Assembly (NCBI RefSeq): GCF_937921625.1 | Contig: NZ_CAKZTI010000013.1 | Coordinates: forward strand, 1 to 61,262 | DNA length: 61,262 nt | Reading direction: 5' to 3' | Source: an uncultured Campylobacter sp. | Lineage (GTDB): Bacteria; Campylobacterota; Campylobacteria; Campylobacterales; Campylobacteraceae | Shown here: piece by piece, positions 1-7,651 of the stretch | Position numbering within the stretch: position 1 is the first letter of the stretch | Layout of the letters: each line of letters begins with the position of its first letter | Translations under genes and position numbers: made by a program | Notes under the pieces: model-generated | The model's input: only the letters and a program-made list of their open reading frames with translations | What the model was told of the DNA's origin: nothing | Database searches by the model: none

Positions 1-226
1 GCCTATGCTCTACATCCACGTCGCAGACCATCTTAACCGTCTTTAATCCGCCGTTTTCCTCTTTGCTCCACGTGATATTTTTGCAGATTTTCGAGCCCTC
101 GATCGCCGCGCCGATACTCATAGATTTAAAATCGGGCAGGGTGTAGTTTTTAACAAGCTCCACATCGTTATCGCCGCATCCTGCAAAAATCAACGCCGCA
201 AGTGCAGCGCCTAATGCGTATTTCAT
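1..226 (-). CDS. Lipoprotein, N-terminal part (runs off left edge)
   Basis: The first 75 codons of a gene that leaves the window at base 1. The product starts MKYALGAALAALIFAGCGDN, a signal peptide followed by an FAGC lipobox, so it should be a lipid-anchored periplasmic or outer-membrane protein. The mature part visible here has two further cysteines and a mixed polar sequence with no family I recognise. The ATG at 226 follows a good GGAG ribosome site. It is read in the same direction as tRNA-Sec upstream of it. Function unknown. Confidence 0.75.
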   Translation of the reverse strand, partial: MKYALGAALAALIFAGCGDNDVELVKNYTLPDFKSMSIGAAIEGSKICKNITWSKEENGGLKTVKMVCDVDVEHR

Positions 227-377
227 ACTCGCTCCTTGAAGAAAAGTTAACGAGCAATGCTATCCATTCTGTTTAAAAACGGATAAATTTAGAGCCGAAA
301 TTTGATATAAATTCGCGAAGTACGTGGCTAAAAGCGTGAAAGATAAAATTTAAAGATAGAATTTTAAAAGAATTCGG

Positions 378-472
378 CGAGAGAGGGAGGGAATCGAACC
401 CCCCGGAAAACGGTCAACCGCCCTCCTATCGGATTTGAAGTCCGCAGACGCCACCAGGTCGCCATCCTCTCC
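378..472 (-). tRNA. selC: Selenocysteine tRNA (anticodon UCA)
   Basis: On the minus strand this is a long tRNA of about 95 nt. It begins GGAGAGGATG, has an extended variable arm, a TTCGATT T-loop and an anticodon loop centred on TCA (CGGACTTCAAATCCG). The long acceptor/T-arm stack and extra arm are typical of tRNA-Sec and not of a suppressor tRNA. The acceptor stem pairs GGAGAGG with CCTCTCT and ends in a G-U pair; the 3' end reads GCCG, so CCA does not appear to be fully encoded and the exact 3' base is uncertain. Its presence implies that the organism makes selenoproteins (formate dehydrogenase is the usual one in Campylobacter), none of which is in this window. Confidence 0.9.
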
Positions 473-482
473 AAATGCGGGA

Positions 483-488
483 ATTATA
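483..488 (-). promoter_or_regulatory. -10 element of the selC promoter
   Basis: On the minus strand the sequence reads TATAAT, ending 10 bases before the first base of tRNA-Sec. It lies between the tRNA and the stop codon of the RND transporter gene, so the tRNA probably has its own sigma70 promoter and is not only a tail of the mla operon. Confidence 0.6.
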
Positions 489-500
489 GCGAGATAAAAT

Positions 501-3248
501 TTATTTAGCTTTAAAGAGGCTAAATTTTAAGCCCTTTCGGCTCATTATTAGCGACGGTAGGATTATGAGCGCACCCAAAAGAAGCAGGCTCATCACCAGA
601 CATATTAACATCCCAAAGTAGATCGTAGGCCAGAAATTGCTCATCATCATCACGCTAAAACCTAAAATGATCGCAAACGACGTATAATACATCGCGTATC
701 CGATACTTGCGTGGCTCGCGCGGATTGCCGCGGCCTCGTCGCCCAGGCGCGCAAACTCCCGCTTATAGCGGTAGATGTAGTGGATGACGTCGTCCACGCC
801 GATACCGATGCTAATCGCCGCTATCGTGATGCTCATAATATCTAGTGGAATGCCCGCAACCCCCATAATGCCGAAGCAGGCGCAAAGCGGGATTAAATTT
901 ACGACGATCGCGATAAGCGCGTATGAAAAGGAGCGAAAGATGATCACGAAAAGCACGAAAAGCACGAACACGGTGATACCCAGAGTGCCTATCTGCGAGC
1001 TCATCAGGCTTTGAAGCATATTGTTATAAAGCACCATTATGCCGCTAATCTGCACCGTGACATTATCTTTAGCGAGCAGGGAGTCCAGATCGCGCTTAAG
1101 ATCGGCTAGGAATTGCGCCCTGCGAAGATTCGGATCGCTGTCTATCGTGCGGACGCTAAAGTGCGCCTCGTTCGCTTCGATATTTACAAAGGGCGAAAGC
1201 ACCAATTCACGGTAGTTTGCCGGCATTTCAGAGTAGATTAGAGCAAGGCTCAGATCGTCCAGATCGCGCCCCTGATTAATCTGCTTGCCGAGCTTCAAAA
1301 GCGACGCAAGCGAGCTTACGTTGCCGATAAACTCGTGCCCCGTGACGTTTTTGTCCTTCAAAAAATCATCTATTTTGCTGATGATGCGCATCTTTTCGGA
1401 TGTGAACCAATACTGCGGCTTGTTTTCGTTGGCGGCGTATTCGGCTTCGAAATCGCCAAAATCGTCACTCGCGGTGGAATTTTGCTCTAAATTTGCGGTG
1501 TGGGTTTGATCTGAATTTACGGCTTCGCCTGATTGTGCTGCCGCAGCGGAGCCTTGCTCAGAAAAATTTTGATCATTTAAATTTTGCGTGATAGAATTTT
1601 GCCGAGTAGAATTTGCCGCAAAATTTCGCTCAGCGGGATTGGAATTTTCGCCGTTCTTAGAATTTGCGCTTCCGCTTGCGGAATTTTCGCTCTCGCTAGC
1701 AAAATCTGCGCTACCTGCGCTTTTAAATTTAACTACGATATCAAGCGGGATCGTTCCTCCGAGATTTGTGTCTATGACCTCCATACCTGCGCGGATGTCG
1801 GTGCTTTTTTTAAAGTAGCCGATGAAGCTGTTTTCGACGCGCAGCTGTGAGATGCCGTACAGCCCAAAGATCACCGCTGCAGCGCACACTCCGTAGACCA
1901 CGCCTCTGCTACGCAGCGCCGTTTCGGCGCACCAAAGCGTAAATTTAAAGTGCTGCTCGAAGCTGCGATTATTGTGCGTGCGCCTTAGAAGCGACATAAC
2001 CGCGCCGAATATTCCAAATGCCGTAACTAGCGAGATACTGATGCCTACGCTCATCATAATTCCCAGAGAAATTACGGGCTTTATATCGCAAAAAATTAGC
2101 GACATAAAGCCGATAACGGTCGTAAAGATCGCGAAAAAGCAGGGTCTTGCGCGCTCGCGCAGCACTGCATAAACGAGCTGACGCTGCGAAAAGGCGTGAA
2201 AGCGCGCGCTAAACTCGCGGTAGGCGACGATTAGGTGGATACAGACCGAAACCGTGATGATGAGCTGAAGCGCTATGAAATTTGAGCTAATCACCGTGAC
2301 CTCAAAGCTCAAAAAGCCGAATAATCCCGCTGCGAGTACGACCGAATACGCGCAGATGATAAGCGGCAGCAGGATAAATTTCGCCTGTCTAAAAAATAGC
2401 CAAAAGCAAGCTAGCAGAAGCACCAAGGCGCCGAGTCCGTAGGTCGCCAGATCCGAGCGGACGTAGCCCACCATGTCGTCGGCGATCATATTTAATCCGC
2501 CCAGAAACAATCGGTCGCCCGCAAATTCCTTCTCAAAGCCTGCGATCAGCGCGCGCAAAGCCACAATGTCGCGATGATCCTTTTCGCGCAGCTCGTCGCG
2601 GTAGGATTTAAAATTTTGCTCCGAAACTTTAAGCGCGTCTTTAAGCTCTGAAATTTGAGCCCCCGAGCGGTTGCCCTCATGCTCTGCTTGCTCTAGAGCG
2701 CTTTTGGCTCCGTCTCTTAGGTGCAAAAGCTCCTCGTAGCGGATCTGCGGCTTTAAATTTATTAAAATTGCGGTAGTGCGAAAATCGGCGCTTACTAAAT
2801 TTGATGCGTAAAAGGGGCTTGTGGCGAACTCGCGCCTAGCCGCAGTTAAATTTACGTCCGCGTCGGTAAGGGTGGGTATGTGCTTAAGCAGCTCGCTCAT
2901 ACCGCCACCTTTGTTTAGCAAAAGTGGCACATTCGTGATGTCCGTGACGCTAGCGACGAAATCAAGCTTGGAAAAAGCCGCATCCATCTGCTCTATTTTG
3001 CGGATCGTCTCGGGCGCTAAAAGATCGCCCGCGGGAGTGTATGCAAGCACCAAGAAATTCGGCGTTTCGTAGCGTTTGGATACTTCGCGCCAAATTTGAA
3101 GGTCTTTGTCATTATCTAGTAGAAGCGTCTGGCTCGAAGCGTCGATCTCTAGCTTTGTGGAGTAATATCCGAAAAAGAGCGCCAGCGCCGTAAACAGCGC
3201 AAGCGTGATTTTCGGAAACGCGACGATTAGGCGAAAAATTTTTTTCAA
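501..3248 (-). CDS. RND-superfamily (MMPL/HpnN-like) lipid transporter
   Basis: A 915-residue inner-membrane protein of the RND/MMPL exporter family with the usual internal duplication. There is one N-terminal membrane helix, a periplasmic loop, a block of five helices (about residues 270-420), then a second helix near 455, a second loop and a second block (about 755-900). It is the last gene of a minus-strand operon with mlaA and mlaC, and the same trio is conserved in C. jejuni, so it probably moves phospholipid or another lipid between the membranes together with MlaC. The start is TTG with an AAGAG ribosome site. Odd: about residues 507-603 are low-complexity (Ser, Asn, Gln, Ala, Glu) inside the second periplasmic loop, which makes the protein longer than usual; see findings. 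Confidence 0.88.
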   Translation of the reverse strand: MKKIFRLIVAFPKITLALFTALALFFGYYSTKLEIDASSQTLLLDNDKDLQIWREVSKRYETPNFLVLAYTPAGDLLAPETIRKIEQMDAAFSKLDFVASVTDITNVPLLLNKGGGMSELLKHIPTLTDADVNLTAARREFATSPFYASNLVSADFRTTAILINLKPQIRYEELLHLRDGAKSALEQAEHEGNRSGAQISELKDALKVSEQNFKSYRDELREKDHRDIVALRALIAGFEKEFAGDRLFLGGLNMIADDMVGYVRSDLATYGLGALVLLLACFWLFFRQAKFILLPLIICAYSVVLAAGLFGFLSFEVTVISSNFIALQLIITVSVCIHLIVAYREFSARFHAFSQRQLVYAVLRERARPCFFAIFTTVIGFMSLIFCDIKPVISLGIMMSVGISISLVTAFGIFGAVMSLLRRTHNNRSFEQHFKFTLWCAETALRSRGVVYGVCAAAVIFGLYGISQLRVENSFIGYFKKSTDIRAGMEVIDTNLGGTIPLDIVVKFKSAGSADFASESENSASGSANSKNGENSNPAERNFAANSTRQNSITQNLNDQNFSEQGSAAAAQSGEAVNSDQTHTANLEQNSTASDDFGDFEAEYAANENKPQYWFTSEKMRIISKIDDFLKDKNVTGHEFIGNVSSLASLLKLGKQINQGRDLDDLSLALIYSEMPANYRELVLSPFVNIEANEAHFSVRTIDSDPNLRRAQFLADLKRDLDSLLAKDNVTVQISGIMVLYNNMLQSLMSSQIGTLGITVFVLFVLFVIIFRSFSYALIAIVVNLIPLCACFGIMGVAGIPLDIMSITIAAISIGIGVDDVIHYIYRYKREFARLGDEAAAIRASHASIGYAMYYTSFAIILGFSVMMMSNFWPTIYFGMLICLVMSLLLLGALIILPSLIMSRKGLKFSLFKAK

Positions 3249-3273
3249 ATACCGCTCTTTTAGGCGCGCTGTG

Positions 3274-3858
3274 CTATTCGCCGCTATTGATGACGGTGGA
3301 ATTTAGCCGCTTTATGAGCTCGTCAAAGCCCAAGCTTTGCGTTACGTCGCCTAGCTGCGAGCGATAGGTTTGAATTAGGCTGACGCCCACGATATCGACG
3401 TCGTAGATGCGCCAATCAGAGCCGTTAGGATAAAATTTAAAATCGATGTCGTAGTTTTTCTGCTCGCCGATGACCTGCGTTTTTAGCACGCGGCGCTTAT
3501 CGCTCGGGCTTTGTTTGCTTAGCACCTTCATATCCTGATCGGTATAAAGCGAAAGCTTTTCGATAAACGAGCGCTTTAGATGCGCTTCAAAGGCCTTATT
3601 AAATTCCGCGATCTGCGCGGGGCTAAGGCTCGCGTAATGCTTGGCAAGGGATAGCTTTGCCATCATTTTATAATCAAAATAGTCGTCAAAAAGTGCAAAA
3701 ATTTTCGCTGGCTTTGCGTCTTTCGGGGTGCTGCTTCGCATAATGCCTACGGCCTCGGCGACCTTTTGGCTCATCACCGGCTCGATATCCGCATCGCTAA
3801 TAGCGTGCGCCGAAATCAAAAGCGCTCCGCAAAGCGCTAGAACTTTTAAAATTTTCAT
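3274..3858 (-). CDS. mlaC: MlaC/Ttg2D-family periplasmic phospholipid-binding protein
   Basis: A 194-residue secreted protein starting MKILKVLALCGALLISAHA, a cleavable signal peptide. The mature part matches the MlaC (Ttg2) fold: early helices, a DYKMMAKLSL-like segment, then a central beta sheet ending in a YDVDIVGVSL strand that lines the lipid pocket. The role is carriage of phospholipid across the periplasm between an outer-membrane MlaA complex and an inner-membrane transporter. The ATG at 3864 sits directly against the AAGGA ribosome site, so the second ATG at 3858 is preferred. It overlaps the end of mlaA and is followed after 25 bases by the RND gene. Confidence 0.9.
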   Translation of the reverse strand: MKILKVLALCGALLISAHAISDADIEPVMSQKVAEAVGIMRSSTPKDAKPAKIFALFDDYFDYKMMAKLSLAKHYASLSPAQIAEFNKAFEAHLKRSFIEKLSLYTDQDMKVLSKQSPSDKRRVLKTQVIGEQKNYDIDFKFYPNGSDWRIYDVDIVGVSLIQTYRSQLGDVTQSLGFDELIKRLNSTVINSGE

Positions 3859-3860
3859 TT

Positions 3861-4583
3861 TCATTCCTTTATTAATTTCTCGCGATTTTGCTCGTAAGCA
3901 TCGCGCAAAAACGGATATAGATCCACCGCATCTTTGGTCATTTTTTCATAAAATTTCGGATCGCGCGAGTAGTCGTTAAATATTCTAAATCCGTTGACGG
4001 AGTTTCGAACGGTGCCATCTTTAATATAATTTATCGGGTTTGAAAAATAATCTCCGACAAGTCCCGCTGTATCGCGTAGATTGCTCTGTCCTAAGATCGG
4101 CCAGACGATGTGAGGGCCTGCCGGCACGCCCCAATATCCGAGCGTCTGCCCGAAATCCTCGTCGTGGCGCGGAATCCCGTAGTATTTGCCCGCCATATCG
4201 TTAAGTCCGCCGAAGCCAACGGTCGAATTGATCAAAAACCGTTTCGTCTCGTCCCAAGAATTTTCAAATTTACCCTGCAATAGGTTGTTTACGAGCCTCA
4301 TCGGATATAAAATATTATAGAAAAAATTTGAAAACGCGCCTTGGATCGGATCGGGCATTACGTAATCGTAGCCGCTGGCTACGGGGGTTAATATGTATGA
4401 GTAAAATACGTCGTTAAAGCTCGTCATAACGCGGTTATAGCCGCTAAGCGGATCGAAAACCTCGCGCTTGGCAAACTCCTCGTCAAAACCATCCGTATCG
4501 CCGCTAGGCGCCGCGTCTTGCTTTTGCGAGCAACCGCAGAGTGCCAATGCTGCAGCTAAGAATATAATTTTTATAAATTTCAA
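3861..4583 (-). CDS. mlaA: MlaA (VacJ) outer-membrane lipoprotein
   Basis: A 240-residue lipoprotein of the MlaA/VacJ family. The N-terminus has a short signal sequence and an LCGC lipobox at about residue 18. Family hallmarks follow: FDPLSGYNRVMTSFND, a long amphipathic region, TVGFGGLNDMAGKYYG, GQTLGYWGVPAGPHIVWPILG, and a closing RDPKFYEKM-type stretch. MlaA forms a ring in the outer membrane that removes mislocalised phospholipid from the outer leaflet. The chosen start is TTG at 4583, six bases after an AAGGG site; an upstream TTG at 4607 lacks one. First gene of the mlaA-mlaC-RND operon. No MlaFEDB ABC system is in the window, so the RND protein may be the energy-coupled partner. Confidence 0.92.
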   Translation of the reverse strand: MKFIKIIFLAAALALCGCSQKQDAAPSGDTDGFDEEFAKREVFDPLSGYNRVMTSFNDVFYSYILTPVASGYDYVMPDPIQGAFSNFFYNILYPMRLVNNLLQGKFENSWDETKRFLINSTVGFGGLNDMAGKYYGIPRHDEDFGQTLGYWGVPAGPHIVWPILGQSNLRDTAGLVGDYFSNPINYIKDGTVRNSVNGFRIFNDYSRDPKFYEKMTKDAVDLYPFLRDAYEQNREKLIKE

Positions 4584-4710
4584 ATGTGACCCTTCTTTAT
4601 AAATCAAAATGGCGATTTTACAAGTTTAAAGAAATTTTGTCAATAAAGGTAAAATTTCATATAGAATTTCCCTCTTTATATCGCAAAATAAAGCCTGCAG
4701 CTCTTTAAGA

Positions 4711-4730
4711 AATATATCAGAGGATATATT
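4711..4730. promoter_or_regulatory. Perfect inverted repeat, likely ModE operator
   Basis: AATATATC, four bases (AGAG), then GATATATT: an exact 8-bp inverted repeat. It overlaps a plausible -10 (TATTAT/TATAAA) and lies about 35 bases upstream of modE. Known ModE sites are AT-rich inverted repeats with TATA cores, so autoregulation by ModE is a reasonable inference. The sequence itself shows only the symmetry and position. Confidence 0.5.
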
Positions 4731-4766
4731 ATAAAATCACGTGAAAGTAAATAAGAAAGGATGAAA

Positions 4767-5555
4767 ATGGACGCAAAATTTGCTCTGGAATTCATGCTCG
4801 GCAACAAAGCATCGCTTTTAGCCAAGCACATTAAGCTGCTTAAGGCCGTAGATGAGACTAAAAGTATTACAAAGGCCGCAGAGATCGTAGGAGTGTCGTA
4901 TAAAAACGGCTGGGATGCGCTAAATTTAATCAACAATGCGAGTAAAAAGCCGCTCATCGTCCGCACTCAAGGCACAAAGAAAAATAGCGGCTCCGAGCTT
5001 ACCCCATACGCTCACAAGCTTATCCGCGCCTATGATGCTATCAGCCACGCGGGTGAGACATTTTTGAGTGAAATTTTAAAGCTTGACGAGATCACCGAAG
5101 AGAGCCTTTTAAGCTTAGAGAAGATCGGTATGAAGCTTTCTGCGCGTAATCAGCTAAGTGTTGAGATTACGGATGTTCAAACAGGCGCTGTAAATTCTCA
5201 AATCACGGCTAAACTCGCAGGTGGCGAAATTTTATGCGCGACGGTAACCGTAGAGAGCGAAAAAAATTTAGGGCTAAAGGTGGGCAAGGATGTGCTGTTT
5301 TTATTTAAGGCTCCAAGCGTCATCATCGCTAAAGGAGCCTCGGAGAAGCTAAAATTTAGCACGGCGAATCAAATCGAAGGCACAATTAACGAGGTCAAAA
5401 TCGGCGCGGTAAACGCAGAGATCTGTCTAGGCACAAGCTCGCATCAAAGCATCACCGCGATCATCACGCGAGAATCTGCCACCGCGATGGCTCTAGGAGT
5501 AGGAGATGAAGTAACGGCGATCATCGAGCCTAGCGAGATCATTATTGGTGCGTAA
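4767..5555 (+). CDS. modE: ModE, molybdate-responsive transcriptional regulator
   Basis: A DNA-binding regulator of 262 residues. The N-terminal third is the LysR-like winged helix typical of ModE (LLKAVDETKSITKAAEIVGVSY, then a GTKKNSGSELTPYAHKLI wing). The rest is two TOBE/Mop domains (about residues 125-190 and 195-260), each with the alternating 'SxNxxxGxI...V.A.V' pattern that binds molybdate or tungstate. Metal-loaded ModE normally represses mod genes and activates molybdoenzyme genes. The start at 4767 has proper spacing from AAGG, whereas the ATG at 4761 is too close. It reads towards modA with about 100 bases between, which includes a separate promoter. Confidence 0.92.
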   Translation: MDAKFALEFMLGNKASLLAKHIKLLKAVDETKSITKAAEIVGVSYKNGWDALNLINNASKKPLIVRTQGTKKNSGSELTPYAHKLIRAYDAISHAGETFLSEILKLDEITEESLLSLEKIGMKLSARNQLSVEITDVQTGAVNSQITAKLAGGEILCATVTVESEKNLGLKVGKDVLFLFKAPSVIIAKGASEKLKFSTANQIEGTINEVKIGAVNAEICLGTSSHQSITAIITRESATAMALGVGDEVTAIIEPSEIIIGA

Positions 5556-5614
5556 TAGGATGAGATCGGGTGCGCAAAATTTTAAAATTTAAGGCGTAAA
5601 TTTAAAATTTTAGA

Positions 5615-5620
5615 TACAAT
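5615..5620 (+). promoter_or_regulatory. -10 element upstream of modA
   Basis: TACAAT in the context TTTAGATACAATTC, about 37 bases before the modA ATG. A short inverted repeat (TCTCG-A-CGAGA) lies just downstream in the leader and could be an operator or structural element. No clear copy of the modE-upstream palindrome is seen here. Confidence 0.45.
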
Positions 5621-5656
5621 TCAATTCTCGACGAGAGCCGAAACGAAAGGCATAAA

Positions 5657-6424
5657 ATGAAGTTGAAAGCAGTGCTTTTAGGAATTTTAACCGCAGCCGC
5701 GCTTAGCGCCGGAGAGGTTAGCGTAGCAGCCGCTGCGAACACGACGTATGCGTTTGACGAGATCAAGGCGGAATTTGCCAAGCTGCATCCGCAAACCACG
5801 CTAAACGTGAGCTTGGGCGCTAGCGGTGCGCTTAGCACGCAGATCAAAAACGGCGCGCCGTTTGATATTTTTATGGCGGCGGATATGAAATTTGCAGACG
5901 ATCTACATAAAGAGGGCTTTGCGACGGCGCCTGCCAAAACTTACGCCAAAGGCAAAGTGGCGATGTTTAGCGTGCGCGGCGTAGATCTTAGCAAGGGGCT
6001 TGAAATTTTAAAAGACCCTAGCGTCAAAACTATCACGATAGCAAATCCAAAGACCGCTCCTTACGGCACCGCAAGCGTACAGGCCTTCCAAAAAGCGGGA
6101 GTTTACGATGAGATCAAAGGCAAAATCGTAGAGGCAAAATCGATCGGCGAGGCTCTTTCGCAAGCGCTTAAAGCTTCCGATGTCGGCTTTATCGCGGCTA
6201 GCGCGATGTATGCGCCTAAGATGGCGAAGGACGGCTGCAACGATAAGCCTTGCAAAGAGGGCGAAAATTTCGTCTTAGTCGATACCAAGCTCTACGAGCC
6301 GATAGCCCAGGGCATGGTCGTGCTAAACCGCGCCAAAGACAACGCCGAAGCCAAGGCATTTTATGATTTTATCCTAAGCGATAAGGGCAAAGAGATCTTT
6401 GCTAAATACGGATACGAGTTTTAA
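5657..6424 (+). CDS. modA: ModA, periplasmic molybdate-binding protein
   Basis: A 255-residue substrate-binding protein of a molybdate/tungstate ABC importer. It has a signal peptide ending near ALSAGEVSV. Family features follow: AAANTTYAFDEI, then SLGASGALSTQI and GAPFDIFMAADMKFAD, which contribute Ser and Ala backbone ligands to the oxyanion, and TAPYGTASVQAFQKAG in the second lobe. An inserted loop with two cysteines (CNDKPC, about residues 195-200) is unusual and could form a disulphide. Start ATG with AAAGG seven bases before. The stop overlaps the start of the next gene, so the genes are co-transcribed. Confidence 0.95.
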   Translation: MKLKAVLLGILTAAALSAGEVSVAAAANTTYAFDEIKAEFAKLHPQTTLNVSLGASGALSTQIKNGAPFDIFMAADMKFADDLHKEGFATAPAKTYAKGKVAMFSVRGVDLSKGLEILKDPSVKTITIANPKTAPYGTASVQAFQKAGVYDEIKGKIVEAKSIGEALSQALKASDVGFIAASAMYAPKMAKDGCNDKPCKEGENFVLVDTKLYEPIAQGMVVLNRAKDNAEAKAFYDFILSDKGKEIFAKYGYEF

Positions 6425-6816
6425 TGATTAGAGCGAGAATCAACGAAATTTTACAAAAAGACGGCATCCATTCTGTAGGATTTATCGCGGGCGGCATCAA
6501 GCTACGTGGTGTATTTCTGCAGCTAAGTAGCGAGCTTAAGGTGGGCAGTGAAGTTTACGTGGGCTTTAAAAGCACCGATGTGCTTTTATCTCGCGAAGCT
6601 CTAAGTGGTGTATCTAGCGAAAATGAAATTCACGGCAAGATTACGAGCTTAAGCTTGGGCGAAATTCTATGCACGCTCAGGTTTGAAGGCAAGATAAGCT
6701 TTGATGTGCTCATTAGCGCGCATTCTGCGCAGGAGCTTGCTTTACGCGAGGGCGACGAGGTTTTCGCATACATTAGCGCCACTGCGATATATATAGAAAA
6801 ATATGATAACGATTGA
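6424..6816 (+). CDS. Stand-alone TOBE (Mop-like) molybdate-binding protein
   Basis: A 130-residue cytoplasmic protein made of two TOBE-like halves (about residues 1-60 and 65-128) with no DNA-binding or ATPase domain. An equivalent small gene sits in the C. jejuni mod operon (around Cj0302c). It may store or buffer molybdate or tungstate, or partner with ModC; this is inferred from domain type and position. Its ATG overlaps the modA stop by one base, and its end overlaps modC by 14 bases, so the three genes are translationally coupled. Confidence 0.8.
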   Translation: MIRARINEILQKDGIHSVGFIAGGIKLRGVFLQLSSELKVGSEVYVGFKSTDVLLSREALSGVSSENEIHGKITSLSLGEILCTLRFEGKISFDVLISAHSAQELALREGDEVFAYISATAIYIEKYDND

Positions 6817-7651
6817 TTGTAAGAAAAAAATCAGTGATGATTTCTCGATTGATGCTCGCTTAGAGATTAACAAAGGCTCATTTGTGTGCCTATATGGGCG
6901 CAGCGGCAGCGGTAAGACTACACTGCTGCGCATTTTAGCGGGATTTTTGCGCGCAGATAGTGGTAGCATAAAAGACGGCGATCGTGTGCTGCAAGAAGGC
7001 AATGAATTCTTAAGTGCGGGCAAGCGCAGGATCGGCTTTTTATTTCAAGACTACGCACTTTTTGAGAATATGAGCGTGACGGGCAATCTACTTTTTGCCA
7101 GAAACGATCCGCAAAAAGCCGCAATGCTGCTTGAAATTTTAGAGCTTAGTGAGTTTGCGAAATCCGGCGTCGAGGGTCTTAGCGGCGGACAGAAGCAGCG
7201 CGTGGCACTTGCTCGCGCACTGATGCAAGAGCCTGAAATTTTGCTACTTGACGAGCCGCTTTCGGCGCTTGATTTTACGATGCGTGAAAAAATCCAAGAG
7301 TATCTGCTAAAAATCCACGAGCAGTTTCATCAGACCGTGATTTTGGTAAGCCACGATGTGAGTGAGATTTATAGGCTTTGCAAGCGGGTTTATGAGATGA
7401 AGGACGGCAGGATCGTCCGCACCAGTACGCCGGAGGAAATTTTCCTTAAAACTAGCGGCTCGCAGAAGTTTTCTTTCGCGGGCAAGATTGTCGATTTGCA
7501 AGCACGCGACGGGGTCAAAGTGGCTGTCGTAGCGATCGGCAGCCAGCTGTGCGAAGTGGTGCTAAGCAATGCAGAAGCCGATGGCTTGCAAGTAGGCGAT
7601 GAGGTCAAAGCGGGTGCCAAAGCCTTTAATATCACTCTGCGTAAAATTTAA
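6803..7651 (+). CDS. modC: ModC, molybdate ABC transporter ATPase
   Basis: A 282-residue ABC ATPase. Motifs in order: Walker A GRSGSGKTT (about residue 32), Q-loop GFLFQDYALF, signature LSGGQKQRVALARAL, Walker B ILLLDEPLSALD, and switch histidine VSHDVSEI. A C-terminal TOBE domain (about 215-282) is the usual ModC regulatory domain that senses the anion. It powers molybdate import with ModA and ModB. It starts inside the preceding gene. After its stop there is about 1 kb with no gene before modB, which is unusual for an ABC operon. Confidence 0.94.
   Translation: MITIDCKKKISDDFSIDARLEINKGSFVCLYGRSGSGKTTLLRILAGFLRADSGSIKDGDRVLQEGNEFLSAGKRRIGFLFQDYALFENMSVTGNLLFARNDPQKAAMLLEILELSEFAKSGVEGLSGGQKQRVALARALMQEPEILLLDEPLSALDFTMREKIQEYLLKIHEQFHQTVILVSHDVSEIYRLCKRVYEMKDGRIVRTSTPEEIFLKTSGSQKFSFAGKIVDLQARDGVKVAVVAIGSQLCEVVLSNAEADGLQVGDEVKAGAKAFNITLRKI

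Noticed and set aside
4733..4748. TCACGTGAAA, resembling half of a parS site
   Set aside because: Only about 10 of 16 bases match the parS consensus and it lies in the modE leader far from parAB; a chance match is likely.
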